A stretch of 64,000 nucleotides of DNA from Helcobacillus massiliensis. Lineage in GTDB: Bacteria; Actinomycetota; Actinomycetes; Actinomycetales; Dermabacteraceae. Position numbers and translations under genes: made by a program. Shown here in pieces: positions 46,871-57,080 of this stretch. The notes below the pieces were generated by a model that was not told the DNA's origin, made no database searches, and was given only the letters and a program-made list of their open reading frames with translations. The stretch is taken from the NCBI RefSeq assembly GCF_014191425.1, contig NZ_JACHWP010000002.1, forward strand, positions 186,001-250,000. Reading direction: 5' to 3'. Position 1 is the first letter of the stretch. Each line of letters starts with the position of its first letter.

Positions 46871-47617
46871 ATGACCCACACATTGATTCTGCTCCGCCAC
46901 GGCCAGAGCGACTGGAACGAGAAGAACCTGTTCACCGGTTGGGTGGACGTCCCCCTCACCGCCCAGGGTGAGAAGGAGGCCGTCAACGGCGGCCGCCTCA
47001 TCAAGGAGGCCGGCCTGCTCCCGGACGTTGTGCACACCTCCCTGCTGCGCCGCGCCATCTCCACCGCGAACCTGGCGCTCAATGAGGCCGACCGCCACTG
47101 GATCCCCGTGAAGCGCGACTGGCGCCTCAACGAGCGCCACTACGGCGCCCTGCAGGGCCTGGACAAGGCGGAGACGCTGGAGAAGTACGGCGAGGAGCAG
47201 TTCATGGCATGGCGCCGCTCCTTCGACACTCCCCCGCCGAACATCGAAGCGGACAGCGAGTTCGCGCAGGACAACGACCCCCGCTACCAGGGCCTCGGTG
47301 ACGAGATGCCTCACGCGGAGGCGCTCAAGCAGGTCATCGACCGCTTCCTGCCGTATTGGGAGTCCAGCATCAAGCCGGACCTCGCCGACGGGAAGACCGT
47401 GCTGGTCGCCGCGCACGGCAACTCCCTGCGCGCCCTCGTGAAGTACCTGGACGACATCTCCGATGAGGACATCGCCGGCCTCAACATCCCCACCGGCCAG
47501 CCGCTGGTGTACACGCTGGATGAGGACTTCCGGCCGACGGTCCGCGGCGGCGAGTACCTCGACGCCGAAGCCGCCCGCAAGGCCGCCGAAGCGGTGGCGA
47601 ACCAGGGGCGCAAGTGA
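46871..47617 (+). CDS. gpmA: 2,3-bisphosphoglycerate-dependent phosphoglycerate mutase
   Basis: The 248-residue protein begins [20 protein letters not shown], the catalytic phospho-His motif, with [15 protein letters not shown] next to it. The second His is in [16 protein letters not shown]. Length and residues match GpmA, the dPGM of glycolysis. The promoter may be the TAGACT box seven bases before the ATG, which would make it leaderless. A strong terminator follows. Confidence 0.96.
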   Translation: MTHTLILLRHGQSDWNEKNLFTGWVDVPLTAQGEKEAVNGGRLIKEAGLLPDVVHTSLLRRAISTANLALNEADRHWIPVKRDWRLNERHYGALQGLDKAETLEKYGEEQFMAWRRSFDTPPPNIEADSEFAQDNDPRYQGLGDEMPHAEALKQVIDRFLPYWESSIKPDLADGKTVLVAAHGNSLRALVKYLDDISDEDIAGLNIPTGQPLVYTLDEDFRPTVRGGEYLDAEAARKAAEAVANQGRK

Positions 47618-47673
47618 TCGTGTGACCGTCCCGCCGGCTGCGGTGGGGCGAGTCCGACGGACTCCCCGCAACA

Positions 47674-47707
47674 GAGGGCCCGTGCTGCTGAGGCAGTGCG
47701 GGCCCTC
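47674..47707 (+). terminator. Terminator of gpmA
   Basis: Arms GAGGGCCCG / CGGGCCCTC with an additional inner GCTGC/GCAG pairing lie 56 bases after the stop. The remaining part of the 287-base gap (47708-47904) holds the promoter of the next gene, probably TTCTTT-17-TATGGT, and no other gene. Confidence 0.8.
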
Positions 47708-47904
47708 CTCGCGCCTGGAGCCCACGGGAGTCTCCTTCGACCGAACTCAAAACCTTCATGCGATCGTCCTACCCCTCTGACCTGGGGTTCCGCTCTGCTG
47801 ACCACCGAGCGCCCGACCACCAAGGCGGGTAACCTTCTTTTCCGGTCGGTCGGTGAATATGGTGAGGGCGTTGCACCGCACCACCATTCCCGCCAGGAGG
47901 CACC

Positions 47905-48633
47905 ATGTCCACACCCCCGACCACTGAGCCACGAATCCGCCGCCGGGCACTCATGCGAGGTGCGGCGTGGGCCAGCCCCGTCGTCGCCGTCGCGACTGCC
48001 GCGCCGGCATATGCCAAAAGCGGCGCCCAGCCCAGGTACGACCTGTCCACCTCCTGGTCGAGCATGTACAGCTACACCTGGGACAACTACGGCAATTGCT
48101 GTGCCACCCAGCTGCGATACTCCAACATGGTCAACAACGAGAACACGGCCGCGTACGGCTTCTCCGTATTCAACCGGAGAATGGTCATCGACGGCACGGA
48201 GACCACCGACCTCTCCCCCACCGTGGACGCCACCGCAACGAACGTGACCACTATCCTGTACTACCCGCTCGGCATGGTGAACACCTCCGCCCGGAACTAC
48301 GGGGTGACCATCGATTCCCGGGACGCCCCCTACTGGCGACTCACCGACCTGAGGACCGTGACCCTGTCAGACGGGCGCCGCTACAGCGCCTTCACCTTCT
48401 CCTGGCGCGGCACCGCCACGCAGAAGACGGTGACCGCAACCAGGGGCCAGCGGGTTCCCAGTTGGGCGACCACCAGTCTGCGCGTGCACTTCAGCCCCAG
48501 CAACCGCTACTGCCCCGGAAACTCGGTCACCTGGTGGGTCGCACACACCGGCACGTTCACAACGACCAACGGCTGGTCCGCCACTGTCACCGCCAATCCG
48601 CAGAGACAGGTCATGACGCCCGGCAACTGGTGA
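47905..48633 (+). CDS. Tat-exported protein of unknown function
   Basis: The 242-residue protein has a twin-arginine signal, RIRRRALMRGAAWASPVVAV, ending near PAYAKS, so it should be folded in the cytoplasm and then exported. The mature part (about 205 residues) is Thr/Ser/Tyr/Trp-rich, beta-like, and has three cysteines (GNCCATQ and RYCPGN). I do not recognise a domain. AGGAGG lies four bases before the ATG. A convergent terminator follows. It is a likely surface or secreted protein with no functional clue from the neighbours. Confidence 0.78.
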   Translation: MSTPPTTEPRIRRRALMRGAAWASPVVAVATAAPAYAKSGAQPRYDLSTSWSSMYSYTWDNYGNCCATQLRYSNMVNNENTAAYGFSVFNRRMVIDGTETTDLSPTVDATATNVTTILYYPLGMVNTSARNYGVTIDSRDAPYWRLTDLRTVTLSDGRRYSAFTFSWRGTATQKTVTATRGQRVPSWATTSLRVHFSPSNRYCPGNSVTWWVAHTGTFTTTNGWSATVTANPQRQVMTPGNW

Positions 48634-48647
48634 TTCCCCGACCACAC

Positions 48648-48686
48648 GAAGCGCCCCACCGGACTTCCCGTCCGGTGGGGCGCTTC
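48648..48686. terminator. Strong bidirectional terminator
   Basis: Perfect 17-bp arms GAAGCGCCCCACCGGAC / GTCCGGTGGGGCGCTTC with a TTCCC loop lie between convergent genes. Confidence 0.92.
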
Positions 48687-48717
48687 TTCATGTGCGCTCA
48701 GGGGCGCGTCAGTGCCA

Positions 48718-49623
48718 TCAGATGTCGCGCTTGTCGCCCGTGACGTCGCCGCGCTGCTCGCCGGTCTCGAGGTCGACCTCTTCGTGAGCAACGGTGGTGC
48801 TGACGGTCTCGGTGTCCTCAACGGTCTTGGTGCCGAGGCGGACCTTTTCGGTCTCCACGGTCTCCTTGGAGACGACCGGGCGCTCCTCGTGGAGGGTCAC
48901 GGTGATATCCTCGTCGGTGCCGCCGCCGATGGTGCCGCCGGTCTTGCCGCTGCCGGGCTCGCGCTCGAGGACGACCTCTTCGCGACGAACCGGGACTTCG
49001 ACCTGCTCGGTCTCCTCGACCACGTACTTGCGCAGGCGTGCCTGGCCGGTCTCCTTGCGCTCGGTGCCGACCTCAGCGCGCTCGGCGTGCAGGGTGACAC
49101 CGTCGGCGTCGTCGACGTCGGTGCGGTCGCGGTCAGCGACATCGCGACGGTCCTGGTCAGCAGCATCGCGGCGGTCGTGGCCGACGCCGCCGTCGACACC
49201 GGCTTCGCGGTCGAGGTCGTTGTCGCGGCGATCATGGCCGGCGCCGCCGGCGACACCGGCTTCGCGATCGAGGTCGTTGTCGCGGCGACCGCCCTGGCCG
49301 GCAGCGCCGTGACCGGCGACGCCGTAGTAGCGGTAGAGCTCTTCCTCTTCCTTGTGGTCGATCTTGCCGTCGTCCTCCACGTTCGGAGCATCCTTGATGA
49401 AGGACTTCTCGTAGGGAACGGTGATGACGCCGTTGTCGAACTTGGCGTCAGCCAGCGGAATGAAGGTCTCCTTGCTGCCGAAGAGACCCAGGTTCACGGT
49501 CACCCACGACGGCTCCTGTGAACCATCGGTGAGGTACAGCTGGCCGACCTTGCCCAGCTTGTCGCCGGTGGAGTCGACGACCTCGGCGCTCTGCAGTTCG
49601 TTGATGTTGCCCTTGAAAGTCAT
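48718..49623 (-). CDS. PRC-barrel / DUF2382 stress protein
   Basis: The 301-residue protein has an N-terminal PRC-barrel (about 1-85: INELQSAEVVDSTGDKLGKVGQLYL and ADAKFDNGVITVPYEK). A charged middle with two copies of a 19-residue unit (NDLDREAGVAGGAGHDRRD) follows. The C-terminal DUF2382/YsnF-like domain (about 175-301) has VTLHAERAEVG and VPVRREEVVLER with repeated E-rich strands. These proteins are usually stress-induced. The ATG at 49623 is preceded by AAGGA. The second half is entirely hydrophilic, so it is cytoplasmic. Confidence 0.85.
   Translation of the reverse strand: MTFKGNINELQSAEVVDSTGDKLGKVGQLYLTDGSQEPSWVTVNLGLFGSKETFIPLADAKFDNGVITVPYEKSFIKDAPNVEDDGKIDHKEEEELYRYYGVAGHGAAGQGGRRDNDLDREAGVAGGAGHDRRDNDLDREAGVDGGVGHDRRDAADQDRRDVADRDRTDVDDADGVTLHAERAEVGTERKETGQARLRKYVVEETEQVEVPVRREEVVLEREPGSGKTGGTIGGGTDEDITVTLHEERPVVSKETVETEKVRLGTKTVEDTETVSTTVAHEEVDLETGEQRGDVTGDKRDI
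49195..49308 (-). repeat. Two 57-bp tandem repeats in the DUF2382 gene
   Basis: The units start at 49195 and 49252 and encode a 19-residue repeat with two or three substitutions. Partial degenerate units continue on the left (HDRRDAADQDRRDVADRDR). Confidence 0.7.
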
Positions 49624-50055
49624 GAGGATTCCTTCCCTCGGTAATCGTGGCGGCCCGGCGCCGATCGGTGCGACACCGCGGCCCAGCACCAACCGGCGCT
49701 TCCGAAAAAGAATGTACACACCGCTTCCTGATCACGACCTGGAATCATTCAGGATGCGAGAACACTTTCTCGGTTCATTGTTATCCGAACATGAAGCGGG
49801 CGAGATGGTCGCACGCAGTCAATCAGACCGCTCTCAGGACGGACATAACGGCATATAGCGGGCACCCGCTCGAGGCATCGCCGGACACTATGGCCGCTCA
49901 CACATTGTCACGCTTCTGCAACAAATGGGCCTCACTCGGATGAACATCAGATCACGGGAGTATCACGGCGTCGAGGCCAGACAATTGTTGCGCACCACTG
50001 GGTGCGGCGCTGCCGCAGCGCGGCACCGGTGCAGGACGAAGACCCGTCGGCCCCC
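49624..50055. other. 432-base intergenic region
   Basis: The region between the DUF2382 start and the tetR stop is A+T-richer than its surroundings. It has a CGAGAA-CACT-TTCTCG hairpin (49757-49772), a TACATT element on the minus strand at 49716-49711 as a possible -10 for the DUF2382 gene, ACAATTGT near 49982, and one iterated motif copy (50044). No coding region with family similarity is visible. Confidence 0.55.
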
Positions 50056-50709
50056 TCAGGCGCGCGCGCCGCGCTCCTGAATGATGGCCGCGCGCACCGC
50101 CTCGATCGACTCCAGCGCCTCAGCGACCGACACGTTCTGCCGCATCGCGGTCACGAACGCCGCCCGGATAGAAGCGAACGCATGCAGCACCACCAGAGCC
50201 GAGCGCTGCCACGCTTCGTCATCACCCAGGTCAGGCGACTGCTCCAGCAGTCGCTCATGCATGATCTGGATCAGCTCCCACTGGACCTCATTGGCGGCAT
50301 CCATGGAGAGATGACCGAGCGCGGGCTCGCGCTTGAGCACCGCGCGGCGCATCTCCTGCAGCTCCGGATCGTTCGGTGCCGTGTCGATATACGCACGGCT
50401 GAGCACGATCATGGAGTCCTCGGGAGCCTCGTCGCCCGGGCGCTCCCGCAGCAGCGTGCCGAGGTGGGCGATGCGGTGCGGGTCGTGCCCGAGGATCGCC
50501 TGTTCCTTCGTGTGCCAGTAGTTGAAGAAGGTGCGCGGGGACACCCCTGCCCGGTCGGCGATCTGCTCCACGGTGATGCAGGTGCTGCCGTGCTCACAGG
50601 TGAGCTCAAGGGCGGCGCGGTGCATCGCTGCGCGCGCCTGCTCCTTCTTCCGCTCCCGCAGGCTCGGGGTGGGGCGGCATCCGTCGGCCGACGGGTTCTG
50701 GGCGTCCAT
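50056..50709 (-). CDS. TetR-family transcriptional regulator
   Basis: The 217-residue protein has a TetR helix-turn-helix (about 20-65: LTCEHGSTCITVEQIADRAGVSPRTFFNYW) and an all-helical ligand domain. It is divergent from an MFS exporter gene, with an inverted repeat in the shared promoter region, so it probably represses that exporter. The ATG at 50709 is close to the promoter and lacks a clear Shine-Dalgarno. The first 15 residues contain a head-to-head pair of the iterated motif. Confidence 0.88.
   Translation of the reverse strand: MDAQNPSADGCRPTPSLRERKKEQARAAMHRAALELTCEHGSTCITVEQIADRAGVSPRTFFNYWHTKEQAILGHDPHRIAHLGTLLRERPGDEAPEDSMIVLSRAYIDTAPNDPELQEMRRAVLKREPALGHLSMDAANEVQWELIQIMHERLLEQSPDLGDDEAWQRSALVVLHAFASIRAAFVTAMRQNVSVAEALESIEAVRAAIIQERGARA
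50681..50694. repeat. Head-to-head dyad of the iterated element
   Basis: CCGTCGGCCGACGG is a perfect 14-bp palindrome formed by two overlapping copies of the iterated core in opposite orientation. It lies in the N-terminal codons of the tetR-type gene. Confidence 0.6.
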
Positions 50710-50730
50710 TTGGTCAGTGTCACACAAGGC

Positions 50731-50753
50731 CTGCACACAGTGCAATTGTGCAG
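50731..50753. promoter_or_regulatory. Operator of the TetR-MFS divergent promoter
   Basis: CTGCACA-N9-TGTGCAG forms a 23-bp inverted repeat. It overlaps the -35 of the MFS promoter (TTGTGC at 50746-50751, then 17 bases to TAGGGT at 50769-50774), as expected for a repressor site. Confidence 0.65.
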
Positions 50754-50841
50754 TGACTGCAATAACCGTAGGGTTGGAGGCGTTCGGATCGCACGTTCAC
50801 TCAGACCCTCCGCCGATCCCCCCCCTAACAGAAGGACTTCG

Positions 50842-52503
50842 ATGAACGCACCTATGGACAGGGGCGCCGTCACCGGCAGCGCCGTCCGCGCGAGCGGCAC
50901 CATCAGCGGCACCACCACCTCGGACATGCCGGCGCTGACCCCCGAACAGATCGAACACGCCCCGGCGCCCGTGGAGTTCACCGGCCTGGACCGCAGCGGC
51001 AAGCTCATCTTCGCCGGCCTCATGCTCGGCATGTTCGTGGCGTCGATCTCCCAGACCATCGTGGGCCCCGCCCTCCCCCGGATCGTCGCTGAGCTGCACG
51101 GCATGGAGCACTACTCGTGGATCGCGACCTCCGCCATGCTGGCGAGCGCGGTCGCGGTGCCGATCGTCGGCAAGTTCTCCGACATCTTCGGCCGCCGCGC
51201 CTTCTACATCGGCGGGCTCGTAGTGTTCCTGCTGGGCTCGATCCTCGCCGGCGCATCCCAGAACTTCTGGTTCCTCGTCTTCGCGCGCGCCGTACAGGGC
51301 ATCGGCATGGGCACCCTCATGCCGCTGTCGCAGACGATCATCGGCGACATCATCCCGCCGCGCCAGCGCGGCAAGTACCAGGGCCTGATGGGCGCCACCT
51401 TCGGCATCTCCTCCATCGCCGGCCCACTGCTCGGCGGCGTCATCACCGACGCCCTCGGCTGGCGCTGGCTGTTCTACATGACGCTGCCACTCGGCGCTCT
51501 CGCCCTCTGGTTCATCATCCGCTACATGCACCTCGACCACCGCGGTGACCGCTCCCCCATCGACTACTGGGGCATGGCGACCCTGATTCCAGGCCTCGTA
51601 CTCGCCCTGCTCGCCACCTCCTGGGGCGGCTCGCAGCATCCGTGGACCAGCCCCGTCATCCTCGGCATGTACGCCGCGGCTGCGGCCCTGCTGATCGTGT
51701 TCGTCCTCATCGAGCTGCGCGTGCCCTCCCCGCTGATCCCGCTGAGGATCCTCGCGAACCGGGTGGTGGCGGTGTCGATCCTGGCGAGCTTCGCGATCGC
51801 TGTCGCCATGTTCGGCGCCATCATCTACATCCCCGTGTTCGCGCAGGCATCCCTCGGGGTGTCCGCGACCGAGTCCGGCGCGATCCTGATCCCGCTGAAC
51901 ATCGCCCTCGTGCTGTCCTCCATCGTGATGGGCCTCGTGATCACGAAGATCGGCCGCTACAAGATGATCCTCATCGGCGGCGCGGCAACCATGCTCGTCG
52001 GCTACATCCTGCTGACCCTGCTGGACCACCAGTCGTCCTCGTGGGCCCTGACCGGCGCGATGAGCGTGATCGGCATCGGACTGGGCATGTCGATGCAGAC
52101 CTACATGCTGGTGGTGCAGAACGCGGTCGCGCAGACGGACCTCGGCGTGGCGACCTCGTCGGTGCAGTTCTTCCGCAATGTCGGATCCACGGTCGGCATC
52201 GCCGTGCTCGGCTCCGTCCTCGCCGCGAACACCGAACCGTCGATTCAGAAGCGGATCGCGGAGCTGCCCGCACCGCTGAAGGAGAAGCTCGCCGCATCCG
52301 GTGGTGTGCCCGCCGGCGGCGAATCCAACGCCGTGCTGGACCCGGGGGCGCTGTCCCACATGCCGGCGCCGCTGGTGGAGGCCATCCAGGCCGGCATGGG
52401 CGATGCAATGCACTCCGTGTTCATGGCTGCCGTCCCGTTCGCGGTGCTGGCACTGATCCTGTCGCTGTTCGTCAAGCAGCTGCCGCTGCGCACCCACAAC
52501 TGA
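50842..52503 (+). CDS. MFS drug-exporter of the DHA2 (EmrB/QacA) type
   Basis: The 553-residue protein has fourteen predicted membrane helices. Family signatures include QTIVGPALPRIVAEL in helix 1, SDIFGRRAFYIGG after helix 2, ARAVQGIGMGTLMPLSQTIIGDI and GISSIAGPLLGGVITDALGWRWLF (motif C region). The polar N-terminal 50 residues and the loop near residue 485 are variable. It should export drugs or toxic organic compounds with protons. The ATG at 50842 has GAAGGA upstream. The TetR-type gene is divergent. Confidence 0.88.
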   Translation: MNAPMDRGAVTGSAVRASGTISGTTTSDMPALTPEQIEHAPAPVEFTGLDRSGKLIFAGLMLGMFVASISQTIVGPALPRIVAELHGMEHYSWIATSAMLASAVAVPIVGKFSDIFGRRAFYIGGLVVFLLGSILAGASQNFWFLVFARAVQGIGMGTLMPLSQTIIGDIIPPRQRGKYQGLMGATFGISSIAGPLLGGVITDALGWRWLFYMTLPLGALALWFIIRYMHLDHRGDRSPIDYWGMATLIPGLVLALLATSWGGSQHPWTSPVILGMYAAAAALLIVFVLIELRVPSPLIPLRILANRVVAVSILASFAIAVAMFGAIIYIPVFAQASLGVSATESGAILIPLNIALVLSSIVMGLVITKIGRYKMILIGGAATMLVGYILLTLLDHQSSSWALTGAMSVIGIGLGMSMQTYMLVVQNAVAQTDLGVATSSVQFFRNVGSTVGIAVLGSVLAANTEPSIQKRIAELPAPLKEKLAASGGVPAGGESNAVLDPGALSHMPAPLVEAIQAGMGDAMHSVFMAAVPFAVLALILSLFVKQLPLRTHN

Positions 52504-52664
52504 CGCCAGCTCAGCGGCGCCGGAACGGGGCCGACGGGGTCCGTGGTGGCAGCGGGCTGAGCCGCGGGGGACCGACCGGGTCGTCGGACACCGCTGCCCG
52601 AATTCGGTCCCGGCCGACCGCCCTCCCGGACTGCCCGGGCACCCTTCTCGGTACCCTGGAGACC

Positions 52665-53699
52665 ATGACCAACGCTGCACCGGCCATCACTGTCCGACCG
52701 ATCGATCCTGACACCGCCGGCACTGACGCCGCCCGCGAGGCCTGCGCCCGCGTCGCACGACTGAGCGCCGGCTCGCACACCATCGACGTCACCGAGAGCC
52801 TCAACAAGTTCGAATCCCGCCACCACACGATGTTCGTGTACGCCGGCGATGCCCCGGAGGTCGCGGACGAAGCGTCGATCCAGGCGGGACCGGACCCCGT
52901 CGGCTGGGCGATCGCGCAGGACCGCGCGGCCGGTCGCATCAACGCGGTGTGGGCCATCGATCCGACGCACCCGTCGGCCGACGCGGTCGCCGACGTCATG
53001 GTGCAGTGGCTGATGCAGACCGCCGGGGAGATCTCCGCGGAGCGCGGCCTCGCCGAGTCGATGCTGGTGGCGGAGGTCGAGGCTGAGCACGCGGTGCGCA
53101 TGGCAGCACTGGAGCGCGCGGGGTTCGAGAAGGTCCGCACCTGGCTGACCATGCAGATCCCGCTGAGCCCCGCTGCGACCACCGAGTCCGAGCGGGACGA
53201 CCCGCGCTACGCCGCCACGAACACCGCCGATTCGGGCGACCTCGTGATCCGCACGGTCGAGTCGCAGGAGGACAAGGAGGAGCTGCACCGGGTCCTCGAG
53301 CTCGCGTTCCGCGATCACTTCAACTACTACCGGGAGACGTTCGAGGAGTTCGAGGAGCGGGTCGAGATGCTCGCCGGCCACGCATGGGACCTCGATTTCG
53401 TTGCGGAGCACCCGGAGCGCGGCATCGTCGGCGCCCTCATCACGGGGTCCTCGGCCGACGGGACCACGGCGCACGCCGAATACCTCGGGGTCAGCGGGGA
53501 CGCGCGCGGCCTCGGCGCCGCTTCCAGCCTGCTGACCGTGTTCCAGGAGACGTACCGCGCCGCCGGGTTCACCACCGCAGAGCTGCAGGTCGATGCCGAC
53601 TCCCCCACCGGCGCCGACAAGCTGTACCGCAAGCTCGGCTACACCCCGACCGCGCAGCAGTTCACCTACCACCATCCCGTGTCAGCGCCGCAGGGCTGA
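52665..53699 (+). CDS. Tandem GNAT acetyltransferase
   Basis: The 344-residue protein has two GNAT domains. The N-terminal one (about 5-165) is divergent. The C-terminal one (about 185-335) shows IRTVESQEDKEELHRVLELAF, AEYLGVSGDARGLGAASSLL (acetyl-CoA binding signature, R/Q-x-x-G-x-G/A type) and LYRKLGYTPTAQQF. The tandem layout resembles mycothiol synthase MshD and related enzymes. The substrate is uncertain. The ATG at 52665 is preceded by TGGAG. There is a long open frame upstream without homology. Confidence 0.75.
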   Translation: MTNAAPAITVRPIDPDTAGTDAAREACARVARLSAGSHTIDVTESLNKFESRHHTMFVYAGDAPEVADEASIQAGPDPVGWAIAQDRAAGRINAVWAIDPTHPSADAVADVMVQWLMQTAGEISAERGLAESMLVAEVEAEHAVRMAALERAGFEKVRTWLTMQIPLSPAATTESERDDPRYAATNTADSGDLVIRTVESQEDKEELHRVLELAFRDHFNYYRETFEEFEERVEMLAGHAWDLDFVAEHPERGIVGALITGSSADGTTAHAEYLGVSGDARGLGAASSLLTVFQETYRAAGFTTAELQVDADSPTGADKLYRKLGYTPTAQQFTYHHPVSAPQG

Positions 53700-53725
53700 G
53701 GGCGGCGGCCCCCTTTCCGCGTTGC

Positions 53726-53771
53726 ATGCGTTTCAGCGCGCTCGATCGTGAACGAGTGCGCTGAAACGCAT
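53726..53771. repeat. 46-bp palindromic repeat, copy A
   Basis: Arms ATGCGTTTCAGCGC / GCGCTGAAACGCAT (14 bp, perfect) continue after one mismatch into CTCG/CGAG. It is followed by GGAACCGGGG. The same element in the same orientation recurs at 54897. It lies between convergent genes and could also end transcription. Confidence 0.8.
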
Positions 53772-53811
53772 GGAACCGGGGTCGCCCGGCGCCGGGCCCC
53801 TGACGGGCCGG

Positions 53812-54891
53812 TCACGCCGCTTCGAGCGCGCGTCGCACCAGCGCCACCGCCGGGCTGTTCGCGAGTGCCGCTCGGACCTGGTCGTCGGACGCATGCAACC
53901 GCGGCGCAGGCAGGTGATCTCGGAACAGACGCAGCACCGTGAAACCGAGCGCCTGCAGGTCCAGCGCCCGATCCTGATCATGGACTGCACGGTCGCTGGT
54001 GAAGTGCGGCTGCCCGTCGTACGCCACGAGCAGCCGAGCGTGTCGCCACAGAAAATCCGGTTGGAACAGCCACCGGCCGCCTGCCCCTCTCAGGACCGGG
54101 TTCAGCTCCGGCTCATCCAGCCTGCCGAAGTGGCAACCGAGCCGGCACCGCGTCTCCTGGGGCGAGTCCGACCCGACCCGCGTCAACGCCAGCGCCGACC
54201 GCGCAGCGGCGATCCCATGCTGGCGTACTCGGGACTCCACTGCGGCACGCAGATCCTCCACGGACGCATACGGCAGCGCCCGACGCTCCAGTCCCCGCCG
54301 CGGATGCCGAACCAGATGATCCGCAATGACGACCCGCGCATCCAGCGGAAGCATGGGACAGGGATCCAGCCACGTGTCCACCCGGGACGCCAGCACCACC
54401 CGGCCCGACACGAACGCGGTCCCGATGTCCACACGGCGATGGCTCCATGACACGAGACCGCTGTCCCGCCGGCGCGTGCCCGCCGGCGCGTTCAGGTGGA
54501 TCGGCTGGCCGACCTGCCAGGTCTGCAGCTCCCGCGGCAGCGGCAACCGGTGAATGCGCGCCGCCGTCGGTCCCGTGATCGCCGCTCCCGGGTAGTGCTC
54601 GACCACCGCACTCGCGAGCATCGATTCGGTGACCTCGATGTCGCGGTGCGCATAGAAGCCGCATCCGAGTGACCGCAGGTCCACGGCCTTCACCCGGTGG
54701 GGGCCGAGGCCGTGCGCCTCGGCATCGGACCGGTGGAACACGCGGTGGGCGAGGGTGGGCGGCAGCGGGGGCAGAGCGGATCGACATGTCCACAGCCTCG
54801 CCGGTCCCCGGCGGCCGGCCGACGGGCTCCGCGGATGTGGGGACGGCTGGGGGTGTGGACAAACGGCGCCAGCACAATGGGCCGGCGGCAC
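53812..54891 (-). CDS. AbiEi-like/DUF559-type nuclease-domain protein
   Basis: The maximal frame is 359 residues from a GTG at 54891. The first 50 residues are Pro/Ser/Arg-rich and probably not translated; a GTG at 54741 (VFHRSDAEAHGLG) fits better with relatives. An AbiEi-like winged-helix part (about 50-190) has ITGPTAARIHRLPLP. A C-terminal endonuclease-like fold (DUF559/Vsr type) has QPDFLWRHARLLVAYDGQPHF and LGFTVLRLFRD. The Asp in PDF and the YDG motif are the probable active-site residues. It could act in defence or as half of a toxin-antitoxin pair. It is flanked on both sides by copies of the same 46-bp palindrome. Confidence 0.7.
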   Translation of the reverse strand: MPPAHCAGAVCPHPQPSPHPRSPSAGRRGPARLWTCRSALPPLPPTLAHRVFHRSDAEAHGLGPHRVKAVDLRSLGCGFYAHRDIEVTESMLASAVVEHYPGAAITGPTAARIHRLPLPRELQTWQVGQPIHLNAPAGTRRRDSGLVSWSHRRVDIGTAFVSGRVVLASRVDTWLDPCPMLPLDARVVIADHLVRHPRRGLERRALPYASVEDLRAAVESRVRQHGIAAARSALALTRVGSDSPQETRCRLGCHFGRLDEPELNPVLRGAGGRWLFQPDFLWRHARLLVAYDGQPHFTSDRAVHDQDRALDLQALGFTVLRLFRDHLPAPRLHASDDQVRAALANSPAVALVRRALEAA

Positions 54892-54896
54892 GGTTA

Positions 54897-54942
54897 ATGC
54901 GTTTCAGCGCCCTCGATCGGAATCAAGAGCGCTGAAACGCAT
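54897..54942. repeat. 46-bp palindromic repeat, copy B
   Basis: Arms ATGCGTTTCAGCGC / GCGCTGAAACGCAT are identical to copy A at 53726. The centre differs (CTCGAT/ATCAAG around CGGA) but still pairs. It is followed by the same GGAACCGGGG. It lies between the nuclease-like gene start and the guaA stop. Confidence 0.8.
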
Positions 54943-56662
<1,720 letters not shown>

Positions 56663-56663
56663 C

Positions 56664-57080
56664 CTATCGCTTCGCGGAGCGCTCACTGTCGCCGAGGGTG
56701 GGGCGTTCGCGCAGCTCCGTCTCGACCTTCTGGCTGGTCCACTTCTCACCGAAGAACGACAGCACCGGGACCACGCCGAACAGCATGAGCAGCAGGAGCC
56801 GGCCGATCTGCCAGCGCATCTTCAGCCACAGGTCGAAGCACAGCACCACGTACAGCATGTAGATGAGGCCGTGGATCGGGCTCCAGGTCTTCGAGATCGA
56901 CTCCCACAGCTGCACATCCGACGCGCTCGCGTCAGCCCCGCCGAACACGAGGTAGCGGAAGATCATGATGACCACGAGGATCAGCAGGGCGACGCCCTCC
57001 ACGATCGACGCCACTTTGAAGCGCGCGAGCGAAGTGCGGACCTGGGTCTCATCGAGCGGACGGGGTTCAGTCACCGGCAT
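56664..57080 (-). CDS. DUF3817 membrane protein
   Basis: The 138-residue protein has three membrane helices. The DUF3817 pattern [24 protein letters not shown] and [24 protein letters not shown] (with the conserved His) is clear. The C-terminus is charged. Its function is unknown, and in actinobacteria it often lies near guaA. The ATG at 57080 has AAAAGGACA before it and overlaps the end of the SURF1-type gene by 14 bases. Confidence 0.85.
   Translation of the reverse strand: MPVTEPRPLDETQVRTSLARFKVASIVEGVALLILVVIMIFRYLVFGGADASASDVQLWESISKTWSPIHGLIYMLYVVLCFDLWLKMRWQIGRLLLLMLFGVVPVLSFFGEKWTSQKVETELRERPTLGDSERSAKR

Noticed and set aside
53812-54891. Gene call from the GTG at 54891
   Set aside because: Kept as the outer limit only. 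The first 50 residues are low complexity and contain CTGTGGACA-like intergenic signals, so a later start is likely.
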